64,000 nucleotides of DNA from Yoonia tamlensis (lineage in GTDB: Bacteria > Pseudomonadota > Alphaproteobacteria > Rhodobacterales > Rhodobacteraceae). Below, piece by piece: positions 20,742-29,911 of this stretch. Both the position numbers and the translations under genes were made by a program. The notes beneath the pieces were generated by a model, which had not been told where the DNA came from, made no database searches, and worked only from the letters and a program-made list of their open reading frames with translations. The stretch spans positions 1,390,097 to 1,454,096 of the forward strand of contig NZ_FOYP01000001.1 in the NCBI RefSeq assembly GCF_900115105.1, in the 5' to 3' direction. Every line of letters begins with the position of its first letter. Position 1 is the first letter of the stretch.

Positions 20742-21254
20742 ATGGCCGGATCAGTGAACAAAGTCATCCTTATCGGCAATCTGGGCGCCGACCCGGAAGT
20801 CCGCAATTTTCAGAACGGCGGCAAAGTGTGCAACCTGCGCATTGCGACCTCTGAGACATGGAAAGACAAGAATACCGGCGAACGCCGCGAAAAAACCGAA
20901 TGGCATCAGGTCGCGATCTTCCAAGAAGGTCTGGTACGCATCGCCGAGCAATACCTGCGCAAAGGTTCAAAGGTCTATGTCGAAGGCAAATTGCAAACCC
21001 GCAAATGGCAGGACCAGTCCGGCGCCGACCGCTATACAACCGAAGTTGTTCTGCAAGGGTTTGACGGCACACTGACCATGCTTGACGGGCGCGGCGAAGG
21101 CGGCGGCCAAGGTGGTGGCGGCGGCAATTACGGCGGCGGGCAATCTGGCGGCGGCTATGGTGGCGGCAGTTCAGGCGGCTACGGCGGCGGTCGTTCCGAC
21201 AGCGGCGCGCCAGCAGGTGGCGCCAGCGACATGGATGATGAAATCCCGTTCTAA
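20742..21254 (+). CDS. ssb: Single-stranded DNA-binding protein
   Basis: Coats single-stranded DNA in replication and repair. The 170 residues have the OB fold ([19 protein letters not shown]), then a glycine-rich linker (about residues 118-155) and the acidic tip DMDDEIPF that binds partner proteins. The ATG at 20742 follows GTGGGAG. The open frame continues upstream but without family features. Confidence 0.98.
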   Translation: MAGSVNKVILIGNLGADPEVRNFQNGGKVCNLRIATSETWKDKNTGERREKTEWHQVAIFQEGLVRIAEQYLRKGSKVYVEGKLQTRKWQDQSGADRYTTEVVLQGFDGTLTMLDGRGEGGGQGGGGGNYGGGQSGGGYGGGSSGGYGGGRSDSGAPAGGASDMDDEIPF

Positions 21255-21259
21255 ATGTG

Positions 21260-21565
21260 ATGGCATTTACACCCGAAACGCAGATTCTGGCGCTCAACCT
21301 TGTTATATTGGGCGTCGCCTATCTTGGCATTTACCCAAGTTTGCAAAACAAGACTATGGACCGGATCATGCAGATTGATCTGGTTCTAACGGCCCTTGCA
21401 CTGATTGTTTCGGGTGCATTGTTCTGGGGAACCGGTGTCCGGTTCAACCTGTTTTTTTTCCAATCGAATTGGGCCGTCTTTGCGCTGGTCACCTCGGCGC
21501 TAATCGAAGTGCCGCTGTTTGCGTTCTTTGTAAAACGGCACAATATCAAAATCTGCGGCGACTAG
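21260..21565 (+). CDS. Small inner membrane protein
   Basis: A 101-residue protein with three predicted membrane helices (LALNLVILGVAYLGIYP, LVLTALALIVSGALFW, WAVFALVTSALIEVPLFAFF). It lies six bases after ssb and its end overlaps the convergent aroB stop. I do not recognise a named family. The arrangement suggests co-transcription with ssb, but no shared function is implied. Confidence 0.7.
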   Translation: MAFTPETQILALNLVILGVAYLGIYPSLQNKTMDRIMQIDLVLTALALIVSGALFWGTGVRFNLFFFQSNWAVFALVTSALIEVPLFAFFVKRHNIKICGD

Positions 21566-22683
21566 CGCGCCGCACGCATCGCAAGCGCGTCGTCAAGCAC
21601 ACCCAACACCACATCCGTTGGCACATCCGATGCCATGAACGCATCGCCAATGCCGCGCGCCAGCACAAAGCGCAGCTTGCCATCCAGCACCTTTTTGTCC
21701 TGCCCCATCAGCGCAAGCAGCCCTGCGGCATCAGGCAAATCGCCAGCGATATCAGCGATATCGACCTTCATCCCCATATCGCGCAGATGCGCGCGCACGC
21801 GGCTGGGGTCTTCTTGGCTGCACAGGCCCAGACGCGCAGAAAGTTCAAACGCCAGCGCACAGCCAATGGCCACACCTTCGCCGTGCAACAGCCGGTCGGA
21901 ATAACCCGTCGCCGCCTCGAGAGCATGGCCGAACGTATGCCCAAGGTTCAAAAGCGCGCGATCGCCGTTTTCCTTTTCATCGCGGCGCACAATATCGGCC
22001 TTCATCTCGCAAGACCGCGTGACGGCCCGAATGCGGGCATCCATGTCACCTGCGGCCAAGGCGGGCCCTTGGGTTTCCAGCCAATCAAAAAACGCCGCAT
22101 CCCCTAGCAGCCCGTATTTCACGACCTCGCCATAGCCAGCTAGAAAATCGCGGGGCGCGAGCGTGCCGAGCAACACGGTATCCGCGAGCACCAGACTTGG
22201 CTGATGGAATGCGCCGATCAAGTTCTTGCCATGGGGCGAATTGATACCCGTCTTGCCACCAACAGAACTGTCGACCTGCGCCAGCAATGTCGTGGGAATT
22301 TGCACAAAACGCACGCCACGGCGCATGATTGCTGCGGCAAATCCGGCCAGATCGCCGATTACCCCGCCGCCAAAGGCAATCACGACATCGCCGCGTTCGA
22401 CCTTTTGTGCGAGCAGCCATTCGACGCTGGTTTCCAGCTGCGCCCAGCATTTTGTCGCCTCGCCCGCAGGCAGCGCCAATGCAGCACAGGTCAAGCCCGC
22501 AGCGTGCAGCCCCGCCTCGAGCTGTGCCAGATGCAAGGCGGCAACGGTTTCATCGGTCAGGATACAGACATGTTTGCGCCCGCCAAACGCCGCCACATAT
22601 TTGCCGGCCTGATCCAGAAATCCGGGACCGATATGGATGTCATATTCACGGCCGGGCAGGTCTACATGCACAGTGGCGGTCAT
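21562..22683 (-). CDS. aroB: 3-dehydroquinate synthase
   Basis: Second step of the shikimate pathway, using NAD and a metal. The 373 residues include VVIAFGGGVIGDLAGFAAAI, the QIPTTLLAQVDSSVGGKTGIN signature split around the active site, and the metal ligands in LNLGHTFGHALE and HGEGVAIG. It directly follows aroK with no spacing, the usual aroKB operon. Confidence 0.97.
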   Translation of the reverse strand: MTATVHVDLPGREYDIHIGPGFLDQAGKYVAAFGGRKHVCILTDETVAALHLAQLEAGLHAAGLTCAALALPAGEATKCWAQLETSVEWLLAQKVERGDVVIAFGGGVIGDLAGFAAAIMRRGVRFVQIPTTLLAQVDSSVGGKTGINSPHGKNLIGAFHQPSLVLADTVLLGTLAPRDFLAGYGEVVKYGLLGDAAFFDWLETQGPALAAGDMDARIRAVTRSCEMKADIVRRDEKENGDRALLNLGHTFGHALEAATGYSDRLLHGEGVAIGCALAFELSARLGLCSQEDPSRVRAHLRDMGMKVDIADIAGDLPDAAGLLALMGQDKKVLDGKLRFVLARGIGDAFMASDVPTDVVLGVLDDALAMRAAR

Positions 22684-23241
22684 CTATTTTCTCTCCAGAA
22701 TATTGGTATCACCCGCAAGCAGATCGATTGCGTTTTGGGTTGTGTCATCGATGGTTGCATTTGCGGCGATCGCAAGGCGCAGCCCTGCTTTTGCATAGAT
22801 CGGGCGGCGGGCGTGGAAAATTTCAGTCAGTGTCGCCTTGGGGTCGGCGGTGCGCAGCAAGGGCCGCGTGTCCTTGTGGCGAACGCGTTCCCATAGGGTT
22901 TCAAGATCCGCATCAAGCCAAAGCGCCACGCCCATTTCCGCGATAGAGGCGCGATTGCGCTCTGCCATAAACGCGCCGCCGCCGGTGGATACGATACCGG
23001 GCGGGCCGGACAGGATGCGCCGCAGCACTTCGGCCTCGCGCTCGCGAAAGAATGCCTCTCCGTCGCGGGCAAAGATTTCGGCAATTGTCAGCTGTGCTGC
23101 CTTTTCAATCGCTGCGTCGCTATCGACAAATGGCACCGCCAGCCGCTCGGCAAGGTTACGGCCAATTGCCGATTTGCCGCAGCCCATCATTCCAACCAGC
23201 ACAACAGTGCGGTGCAAGCACAATTGCGGTCCCTGCGTCAT
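22684..23241 (-). CDS. aroK: Shikimate kinase
   Basis: Phosphorylates shikimate with ATP. The 185 residues contain the P-loop VGMMGCGKSAIGR, the shikimate-binding DSDAAIEKAA region, FREREAEVLRR and STGGGAFM. It is the first gene of the aroKB operon. It is read divergently from the small membrane protein and xerD group at 23.4 kb. Confidence 0.96.
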   Translation of the reverse strand: MTQGPQLCLHRTVVLVGMMGCGKSAIGRNLAERLAVPFVDSDAAIEKAAQLTIAEIFARDGEAFFREREAEVLRRILSGPPGIVSTGGGAFMAERNRASIAEMGVALWLDADLETLWERVRHKDTRPLLRTADPKATLTEIFHARRPIYAKAGLRLAIAANATIDDTTQNAIDLLAGDTNILERK

Positions 23242-23392
23242 CTGATTTGCCCCCTGGCGCTTGGCATTTTACCGCCTCATGTAAAATTTATGAATGAATG
23301 CCGTGATATTGCGTAAAAGGCCAGTTATAATGACTTTAAATGTTGGCATTCAGACCACATATTGAGGCAAATCGAAAGAAACGGGGCAGATC

Positions 23393-23545
23393 ATGTTACG
23401 GCTCATCAAAGTAGTGTTGTTCTTGGCGGTCCTTGCGGGCGTCGGATTGGTCGCATTTGCCTATATCGGCCCCATTTTTATGCCCCATGATTTTGCAGCC
23501 CCCACAAGCGAGGTAACGCACCCTGTCACGCTTGACACACATTAG
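23393..23545 (+). CDS. Single-span small membrane protein (50 residues)
   Basis: A short gene starting ATGTTACGG after a GGGGCAG site. The 50-residue product has one membrane helix (VVLFLAVLAGVGLVAFAYIGPI) and a short polar tail (PHDFAAPTSEVTHPV). Its end overlaps the TTG start of the next gene by 14 bases, which suggests coupled translation. It lies in the divergent space upstream of aroK, a position in which I recall short membrane proteins in related genomes. The function is unknown. Confidence 0.65.
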   Translation: MLRLIKVVLFLAVLAGVGLVAFAYIGPIFMPHDFAAPTSEVTHPVTLDTH

Positions 23546-25049
23546 GACATTTGCGCTTTGCAGCTGTCTGATGTCCGGCCCGCTTGCCGCCCAGCAAGAA
23601 CCGCTGTCGGCGATCGACTGGTTGTCGCGCAGTGTGGAACCCAATGCCCAGACCTTTGAGCCGCCGGTCAGCAATGGCGCAACAGCACCGCAGATCACCG
23701 TCACCCCGCTTGACCGCCCGTCAAAGGACATGTTCGGCCTGCTGCCGCAATCTGTAACCGGCCTGCCCCGCAGCCTGTGGTCGGCCAGCGACGAGGACAT
23801 GCTTGTCGCGCTGCTTCAGGCCGAACGCGTCGAAGCCCTGCCCGCGATACAGGATTTTCTGAAGGTAATCATCCTTGCCGAGGCCGATCCGCCGCGCAAC
23901 GCCAGCCCCAGTGGCACATTGTTTTTGGCCCGCGTGGACAAGCTTTTGGACCTTGGCGCGATTGAACCTGCGCAGGCGCTAATCGAACAAGCATCGCCTG
24001 ACACCGCGCCGCTTTTCCGGCGCTGGTTTGATGTGGCGCTTTTGACCGGTACCGAGAACGCCGTTTGCGATGTGATGGGCCAAAAACCGTCCATTGCCCC
24101 GACCTATTCGGCGCGGATATTCTGCCTTGCACGCAATGGCGATTGGGCGACGGCAGCGCTGACACTGAATACGCACCGCGTGTTGGGCGATGTGACCGAT
24201 GCCGAAGAAATGCTTTTGACGCGGTTTCTTGATCCTGAAATATTCGAAGGCGCGCCTGCGCTTGCTGCACCTGCGCGGATCAGCCCGTTGATGTTCCGGA
24301 TGCACGAAGCCATTGGCGAAGGGTTGACCACGTCCAATCTGCCGTTGGCATTTGCGCATGCGGATCTGCGCGCGACTGTCGGCTGGAAACCACAGCTCGA
24401 GGCGGCAGAACGGCTGGCACGCTATGGTGCGGTTTCCGAAAATGTGTTGCAGGGGTTTTATACCGCGCATACGCCTGCCGCTTCGGGTGGCGTCTGGGAC
24501 CGTGCGCGTGCAGTGCAGCAGTTTGATCGGGCAATTACGGCGCAAGACCCCGCAGATATCGCAGCCACCCTGCCCGCCGCATGGGCCGCCATGCGCCAAT
24601 CGCGCACCGAAGTCCAATTCGCCAAGCTTTACGGGCCCGCTCTTTTGCAGATGCCGCTGTCGGACGATGCGCAGGAACTGGCAATCACTATCGGGCTTTT
24701 GTCCCCCGACTATGAAACATTTGCGCGCGGGGCTGCGCATACATCGTATGACCCGTTCTTGATCGCGCTTGCACGGGGCCGCCCGCAAGAACAGGTTGCA
24801 ACATCGCCAAAGGCCCGCGCAATCCAGGCGGCGTTTAATGGCTCCCAGCCACCGCCGGTGCTTTTGACGCTGGTTGATCAGGGCAAGCTGGGCGAAGCCT
24901 TGCTGCGCGCGATTGCGCTATTTAACGAAGGGTTTGTCGGGGACTACCGGCTGGTTACTGATGCGCTTGCGCTGATGCGTCATGTCGGGCTTGAAGATGT
25001 CGCGCGCAGATCGGCGTTGCAGCTGATGCTTTTGGAACGCACAACGTGA
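23532..25049 (+). CDS. Exported protein of unknown function, tetratricopeptide-like helical
   Basis: A 505-residue protein with a probable signal peptide (TFALCSCLMSGPLAA, then QQEPLSAIDWLSRS). The rest is alanine-rich and mostly helical with no motif I can name; an SLiM-like or tetratricopeptide fold is possible but not shown. The start is a TTG at 23532 overlapping the upstream small gene; an ATG at 23571 would remove most of the signal peptide. Its end overlaps the xerD GTG start by four bases. Gene order beside xerD suggests a cell envelope role, but this is only inference. Confidence 0.65.
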   Translation: MTHIRTFALCSCLMSGPLAAQQEPLSAIDWLSRSVEPNAQTFEPPVSNGATAPQITVTPLDRPSKDMFGLLPQSVTGLPRSLWSASDEDMLVALLQAERVEALPAIQDFLKVIILAEADPPRNASPSGTLFLARVDKLLDLGAIEPAQALIEQASPDTAPLFRRWFDVALLTGTENAVCDVMGQKPSIAPTYSARIFCLARNGDWATAALTLNTHRVLGDVTDAEEMLLTRFLDPEIFEGAPALAAPARISPLMFRMHEAIGEGLTTSNLPLAFAHADLRATVGWKPQLEAAERLARYGAVSENVLQGFYTAHTPAASGGVWDRARAVQQFDRAITAQDPADIAATLPAAWAAMRQSRTEVQFAKLYGPALLQMPLSDDAQELAITIGLLSPDYETFARGAAHTSYDPFLIALARGRPQEQVATSPKARAIQAAFNGSQPPPVLLTLVDQGKLGEALLRAIALFNEGFVGDYRLVTDALALMRHVGLEDVARRSALQLMLLERTT

Positions 25050-25996
25050 CCCAAATTGATCTGCCGATGGCGCGCTGGATTCAGGTATTCCTAGAGGCCC
25101 AAGCCGCCGAACTGGATGCCGCGACCAACACCCAGCTTGCCTATGCGCGCGACCTGCAAGGCTTTGCTGAATGGCTTTTGGACAAGCGCCTGCATTTTGC
25201 GACCGCCACGCGCGATCACGTCGAAAGCTATCTGATTGATTGCGAAAACGAAGGGCTGGCGCAGGCCACCCGCGCACGCAGGCTATCGGCGATCAAACAG
25301 CTATACCGCTTTGCCTTTGAAGAAGGCTGGCGGGCGGATCATCCGGCGATCAAGATCAAGGGACCCGGACGCGCCAGACGCCTGCCCAAAACGCTTGATA
25401 TTGCCGAGGTCGACAGGCTGCTTGACGCCGCACGCAACAGCAAACGCGACGCATTGCGCAATTGCTGTCTGATGGAACTGCTATATGCGACAGGCATGCG
25501 GGTGACCGAATTGGTCAGCCTGCCGGTATCGGCTGCGCGCGGCGATCCGCGCATGCTGCTGGTGCGCGGCAAAGGCGGCAAGGAACGGCTGGTGCCGTTG
25601 TCGCCGCCTGCGCGCAAAGCGCTGGCCGCCTTTCTGGTTGCACGTGACGCCTCCCAAGAGGACGCGCGCAAAGTGGGCGCGGCACCTTCACCCTATCTTT
25701 TCCCTTCACGCGGCAAATCGGGCCATCTGACTCGGCACCGGTTCTTTGGCCTGATCAAGGAATTTGCCGTCGCGGGCGGGGTTTCCCCCGATAAGGTCAC
25801 ACCGCACACGTTGCGGCATGCCTTTGCGACCCATCTGCTGGCCGGTGGCGCAGATTTGCGGTCGATCCAGACCATGTTGGGCCATGCCGATCTTGCAACG
25901 ACAGAAATCTATACACATGTGCTTGATGAGCGGCTAAAAGAGCTGGTTCTTGGCCATCATCCGCTGGCAAAAACAGGTAAAATCGAAAGAAACTAA
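25046..25996 (+). CDS. xerD: Tyrosine recombinase XerD
   Basis: Resolves chromosome dimers at dif together with XerC under FtsK control. The 316 residues have the N-terminal SAM-like core-binding domain and the catalytic domain, with R in ATGMRVTELVSL, K in RGKGGKERL, HTLRHAFATHLL, and the histidine and tyrosine in MLGHADLATTEIYTHV. All six catalytic positions are seen. It starts with GTG inside the previous stop. Because it is the host enzyme in a chromosomal operon, it is not taken as evidence of a mobile element. Confidence 0.95.
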   Translation: MTQIDLPMARWIQVFLEAQAAELDAATNTQLAYARDLQGFAEWLLDKRLHFATATRDHVESYLIDCENEGLAQATRARRLSAIKQLYRFAFEEGWRADHPAIKIKGPGRARRLPKTLDIAEVDRLLDAARNSKRDALRNCCLMELLYATGMRVTELVSLPVSAARGDPRMLLVRGKGGKERLVPLSPPARKALAAFLVARDASQEDARKVGAAPSPYLFPSRGKSGHLTRHRFFGLIKEFAVAGGVSPDKVTPHTLRHAFATHLLAGGADLRSIQTMLGHADLATTEIYTHVLDERLKELVLGHHPLAKTGKIERN

Positions 25997-27291
25997 TGGA
26001 CACCCTGACTTCTGACGCCACGTTCTGGATCACAGCCGGCGCAATTCTCATTCTACTTGTTCTCTCCGCGTTCTTTTCGGGCTCGGAAACGGCGCTGACG
26101 GCTGCGTCGCGCGGGAAACTGCGCACTGCCGCCGACAGGGGTTCAAAGGGCGCGCAAACTGCGCTTGAAGTCACCGAAGACAGCGAACGGCTGATCGGCT
26201 CGGTTCTGCTGGGCAATAACGTGGTGAATATTCTTGCAACATCGCTGGCGACGGCATTGCTAACCAAGATATTCGGCCAAAACGGGGTTGCTGTCGCAAC
26301 GCTGGTGATGACGCTTTTGGTGCTGATTTTCGCCGAAGTGCTGCCCAAGACATTTGCGATCACCTATCCCGAAACTGTTGCGTCGCGGGTGGCGGGCCCG
26401 ATTGCCTTGGTAGTGTTGGTATTCTCGCCCATGGTTGCGGCTGTGCGCTATCTGGTGCGCGGGGTGCTTTATTTGTTCGGGGTCCGTACCGATCCCGATA
26501 GCAATATTCTGGCGGTGCGCGAAGAAATCGCAGGCGCACTGCAGATCGGCCATTCCGAAGGGATCGTTCAAAAAGAAGACCGTGACCGGATTTTGGGGGC
26601 GCTTGACCTCAACGAACGCGCGGTCGAGGAAATCATGTTGCACCGGTCCTCTATCCAGATGGTGGATGCGGATCAGGCGCCCCAAGACATGCTGGTGCAA
26701 ATTCTCGACAGCCCGCACACGCGCCTGCCGCTATTCCGGGGCGATCAGGAAAACATTATCGGCGTGATCCACGCCAAAGACCTGCTGCGCGCTATGCACA
26801 AACTATTGGCCGGATCAGATGCCCAAGGGCTGGCAGCCTTTGACGTGATGAAGGTCGCGATGCCGCCGTATTTCGTGCCGGAGACCACGACACTGGGCGA
26901 TCAGATGCGCAATTTTTTGAAACGTCAAACCCATTTTGCGCTGGTCGTGGATGAATACGGCGGATTGCAAGGGCTGATCACGCTCGAGGATATTCTGGAA
27001 GAAATCGTTGGCGAGATTGCCGATGAATTTGACGACCATGAAGAAGACCAGATCGAAGCCATGGCAGACGGTGCCTTTATGGTGGACGGCGGGATGACCA
27101 TCCGTGACCTGAACCGTGCGCACGACTGGAACCTGCCCGACGATGAGGCCAACACGGTTGCCGGTCTGGTGATCCACGAGGCGCAGATGATTCCGGTCGA
27201 AGGACAGGTGTTTTCTTTCCATGGATTCCGGTTCGAGGTGCTGCGCAAAGAAGAAAACCGGATCGCGACGCTAAAGATACGCAAGCTTTAG
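25996..27291 (+). CDS. CorC/HlyC-family CNNM plus CBS domain membrane protein
   Basis: A 431-residue inner membrane protein. An N-terminal CNNM (DUF21) domain has about three to four helices (FFSGSETALTAASRGK, LLGNNVVNILATSLATALL). A CBS pair follows (about residues 210-330) and the C-terminal CorC_HlyC domain (DGGMTIRDLNRAHDWNLPDD). Members are linked to magnesium or cobalt export; the hemolysin name is historical. It overlaps the xerD stop by one base. Confidence 0.93.
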   Translation: MDTLTSDATFWITAGAILILLVLSAFFSGSETALTAASRGKLRTAADRGSKGAQTALEVTEDSERLIGSVLLGNNVVNILATSLATALLTKIFGQNGVAVATLVMTLLVLIFAEVLPKTFAITYPETVASRVAGPIALVVLVFSPMVAAVRYLVRGVLYLFGVRTDPDSNILAVREEIAGALQIGHSEGIVQKEDRDRILGALDLNERAVEEIMLHRSSIQMVDADQAPQDMLVQILDSPHTRLPLFRGDQENIIGVIHAKDLLRAMHKLLAGSDAQGLAAFDVMKVAMPPYFVPETTTLGDQMRNFLKRQTHFALVVDEYGGLQGLITLEDILEEIVGEIADEFDDHEEDQIEAMADGAFMVDGGMTIRDLNRAHDWNLPDDEANTVAGLVIHEAQMIPVEGQVFSFHGFRFEVLRKEENRIATLKIRKL

Positions 27292-27296
27292 GCATG

Positions 27297-27354
27297 GGTG
27301 GATCAAGATCCACCTTACGGCGCATTTGACACGTAGGGTGGATCCTGATCCACC
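27297..27354. repeat. Two 18-bp near-identical palindromes between convergent genes
   Basis: Copies at 27297-27314 (GGTGGATCAAGATCCACC) and 27337-27354 (GGTGGATCCTGATCCACC) differ only at the two central bases. Each can fold into a short hairpin. They sit between the converging CBS-protein and HerA-like genes, so they may act as a terminator or belong to a dispersed intergenic repeat. Confidence 0.8.
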
Positions 27355-27365
27355 TGCCCGCGTGT

Positions 27366-28895
27366 CTAGCGCCCCTTGAACAACCCGCCAAACAAGCCGC
27401 GCACAATCCGGCGGCCGGTTGTGCCCTTTAGCTCTTTGACCACGGCACTGGCGAAAGCATCCTTGATGTCGCCGCCGGTGGTTTTGCCCGATATCTGGCG
27501 CGACCGCGCAGATTGCCCGCCACCATAGCGCCGCGCATGGTTCAACCCGTCATCGTCATCGTCAGCGGCACCTTGTACCTCAGCCGCGCCCTTTGCGGCA
27601 GCTTCCGCCTTTTTCGACAGCCTTTCATAGGCGCTGTCACGATCGACGGGCGTCGTATATTTCGCCCCCATATCAGATGCATCCATGATCGCCTTGCGCG
27701 CCGCATCCCCCAGCGGGCCAAGCTGCGACGACGGCGGGCGGATCAATGTCCGTTCGACAACTTGCGGGCTTCCCTTGCGGTCAAGAAACGAAGTCACCGC
27801 CTCGCCCGTGCCGACTTCCTGGATCGCCTGAGCCGTATCAAAGCCGGGATTGTCGCGGTAGGTTTCGGCAGCGGTCTTGAGTTCCTTGCGGTCCTTGGCT
27901 GTAAAGGCGCGCAACGCATGCTGCACCCTGTTGCCTAGCTGGCCCAGCACATCATCAGGAATATCGCCGGGGTTTTGCGTCACAAAATAGACCCCGACCC
28001 CCTTGGACCGGATCAGCCGCGCCACCTGTTCGACCTTATCAACAAGCGCCTTGGGCGCATCATCAAACAGCAGATGCGCCTCGTCGAAAAAGAACACCAG
28101 CTTGGGTTTATCGGGGTTGCCGACTTCGGGCAGTTCCTCGAAAAGTTCAGACAAAAGCCACAAAAGAAACGTCGCATATAGCCGCGGACTGCCCATCAGC
28201 TGGTCGGCCGCCAGAATATTAATCTCGCCGCGCCCGTCGCGCAGCCGCATCATATCTGCCAGATCAAGCGCGGGTTCACCAAACAGCGCTGCCCCCCCCT
28301 GATTTTCAAGCACCAACAACGCGCGCTGGATCGCCCCGACCGAAGATGCCCCCACATTGCCATAGCGCAAGGACAGATCGGCAGCGTTTTGCCCGACCCA
28401 GACCAGCAGCGCCTGCAGGTCCTTGAGGTCCAAAAGCGCCAGCCCGTCTTCGTCGGCGACACGGAATGCGACGTTCAGCACGCCTTCTTGCACATCCGTC
28501 AAATCCAATAGCCGCGCCAGCAACAGCGGACCCATTTCCGCGACCGTCGCGCGTACCGGATGGCCCTTGGCCCCGAACAGATCCCAAAACGTGACCGGAA
28601 AGCTGTCATAAGCCAGATCAAGCCCGATCGTTTGCGCCCGCGCCATAAAGGCATCATGCAGTTTGAAATCGGCGCTTCCTGCGGCGGCAAGCCCCGATAG
28701 ATCGCCTTTTACATCCGACAAGAACACCGGCACACCTGCGCTGGAAAACGCCTCGGCCATGATTTGCAGCGTGACGGTTTTACCCGTGCCTGTGGCCCCC
28801 GCAATCAACCCGTGACGATTGGCCATATCAAGCCGCATTCCCTGAGCAATGCCGTACTCCTGCCCTCCGCCGCCGATAAAGATGTGGTCTTTCAT
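27366..28895 (-). CDS. DUF853 / HerA-like P-loop ATPase
   Basis: A 509-residue cytosolic ATPase of the HerA/FtsK-like superfamily (DUF853, YjgR type). The order is an N-terminal barrel-like start, Walker A in AGATGTGKTVTLQIM (about residues 32-46), Walker B in KLVFFFDEAHLLF (about 265), an FVTQNP sensor segment and a charged linker (AEAAAKGAAEVQGAADDDDDG) before the C-terminus. E. coli YjgR is the named homologue; its role is unknown. No nuclease partner (NurA) is beside it, so it should not be read as a HerA-NurA defence or repair pair. Confidence 0.9.
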   Translation of the reverse strand: MKDHIFIGGGGQEYGIAQGMRLDMANRHGLIAGATGTGKTVTLQIMAEAFSSAGVPVFLSDVKGDLSGLAAAGSADFKLHDAFMARAQTIGLDLAYDSFPVTFWDLFGAKGHPVRATVAEMGPLLLARLLDLTDVQEGVLNVAFRVADEDGLALLDLKDLQALLVWVGQNAADLSLRYGNVGASSVGAIQRALLVLENQGGAALFGEPALDLADMMRLRDGRGEINILAADQLMGSPRLYATFLLWLLSELFEELPEVGNPDKPKLVFFFDEAHLLFDDAPKALVDKVEQVARLIRSKGVGVYFVTQNPGDIPDDVLGQLGNRVQHALRAFTAKDRKELKTAAETYRDNPGFDTAQAIQEVGTGEAVTSFLDRKGSPQVVERTLIRPPSSQLGPLGDAARKAIMDASDMGAKYTTPVDRDSAYERLSKKAEAAAKGAAEVQGAADDDDDGLNHARRYGGGQSARSRQISGKTTGGDIKDAFASAVVKELKGTTGRRIVRGLFGGLFKGR

Positions 28896-29010
28896 GTGGG
28901 TGCCTCTCGAAACCAGTCGCTGTCAAAATACATTCTTAACCAATTGATGCCACCCTAAACCATGTCAGGCGCCCCTTTGTGCGCCGGATAAATTTCCTCC
29001 CTGTTGAACT

Positions 29011-29036
29011 GCCGTGCCTGCGGGCACGGCTTTTTT
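29011..29036 (+). terminator. Strong rho-independent terminator upstream of the ialB region
   Basis: A perfect eight-base stem, GCCGTGCC/GGCACGGC, with a TGCG loop is followed by six T. No protein gene precedes it on the plus strand, so it presumably ends a short non-coding transcript that starts in 28,900-28,980 (an upstream TTTCCTCCCTG stretch is notable) or insulates the next unit. Confidence 0.75.
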
Positions 29037-29066
29037 ACGGCCCGCCATTTTTTACATGTTTTGCTG

Positions 29067-29162
29067 TTGACGGCTTTGAAAGCATTGCGTAACTTTCGTT
29101 TCAAATAGTCGGCCAAGTTCGACAGGGAGAAAGAAAAAGGGTGCCTTCGGGGGCCCTTTTTT
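29067..29162 (+). ncRNA. Candidate small RNA with its own promoter and terminator
   Basis: TTGACG at 29067-29072 and TAACTT at 29090-29095 are 17 bases apart, a good vegetative promoter. About 40 bases after the expected start (near 29102) comes an AAAGGG...CCCTTT hairpin with a TTCG loop and six T (29136-29162). The predicted transcript is about 60 nucleotides and holds no open frame with a ribosome-binding site. It could alternatively be a terminated leader of ialB. No known RNA family is recognised. Confidence 0.5.
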
Positions 29163-29268
29163 AATGCCACGCGCAATTGTGATCAGAACCCGGCCGACGC
29201 CACGCATTCGCCACTGACAGCCCCTTTGTGCCATGCTAAGCAATGAAAAAACTGAAAGGACCTCGCTT

Positions 29269-29871
29269 ATGCGCAGTGCACTCAAATCTATTTTTCTTGC
29301 TGCAATGGTGATGCAAGCCAGTGTCGCAATTGCCCAAGACACCGCCGAAACACCCGCCACCGAGACCGCCCAAGTGGGCGACGATCTGGATCTGGGCCAG
29401 CCTGCGGGTCCGGCTGTCGGGCAGACCTATCTGCTGCAGCAATTTGGCGATTGGGCTATGCGCTGTGTACGCGCACCCGAAGGCGAATCCGATCCGTGTA
29501 ATCTTTATCAATTGCTGAGCGATGATCAGGGCAACGCGATTGCCGAAGTGAACTTCTTTCGCTTGCCCGAAGGCGCGGGCGCCGCAGCCGGCGCGACGAT
29601 CGTTGTGCCGCTGGAAACATTGCTGACCCAACAATTGACCATTGCGGTCGATGGCCAGAACGCGCGCAGCTACCCGTTCCGTTTTTGTAACGCGGGCGGC
29701 TGTATTGCACGGCTTGGCTTTACTCCCGAAGAAATCGACCAGTTCAAACGCGGGGCCAAAGCCACCGTTCGTCTGGTACATGCCGCAAACCCCGGGCAAG
29801 AAATCATGCTTGATCTGTCACTGAACGGATTTACCGCAGGGTATGAAGGCACAGTCGATACCGGCGAATGA
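29269..29871 (+). CDS. Invasion-associated locus B (IalB) family protein
   Basis: A 200-residue exported protein. A signal peptide (SIFLAAMVMQASVAIA) is followed by an acidic spacer and the IalB domain: QFGDWAMRCVRAP, a cysteine pair around DPCNLYQLL, and the FRFCNAGGCIARLGF motif with a second pair, suggesting disulfides in the periplasm. In Bartonella IalB aids erythrocyte invasion; in free-living Rhodobacterales its role is unknown. The ATG at 29269 follows AAAGGA. Confidence 0.88.
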   Translation: MRSALKSIFLAAMVMQASVAIAQDTAETPATETAQVGDDLDLGQPAGPAVGQTYLLQQFGDWAMRCVRAPEGESDPCNLYQLLSDDQGNAIAEVNFFRLPEGAGAAAGATIVVPLETLLTQQLTIAVDGQNARSYPFRFCNAGGCIARLGFTPEEIDQFKRGAKATVRLVHAANPGQEIMLDLSLNGFTAGYEGTVDTGE

Positions 29872-29879
29872 TATCAGGC

Positions 29880-29905
29880 GCGACCCGATGCCAAAATCGG
29901 GTCGC
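29880..29905. terminator. Inverted repeat between convergent ialB and ketosynthase genes
   Basis: A ten-base perfect stem, GCGACCCGAT/ATCGGGTCGC, with a six-base loop lies in the 40 bases between the two convergent stops. There is no T-run on either side, so it may work as a terminator only weakly or with Rho. Confidence 0.5.
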
Positions 29906-29911
29906 CGCCGC

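Noticed and set aside
25046..25996. XerD gene as an island integrase
   Set aside because: It lies in a chromosomal operon with high GC, far from the att fragment, and matches the housekeeping XerD.
27366..28895. HerA-like ATPase as part of a HerA-based defence system
   Set aside because: It is the widespread DUF853/YjgR type, in the chromosomal backbone, with no nuclease or Sir2 partner.
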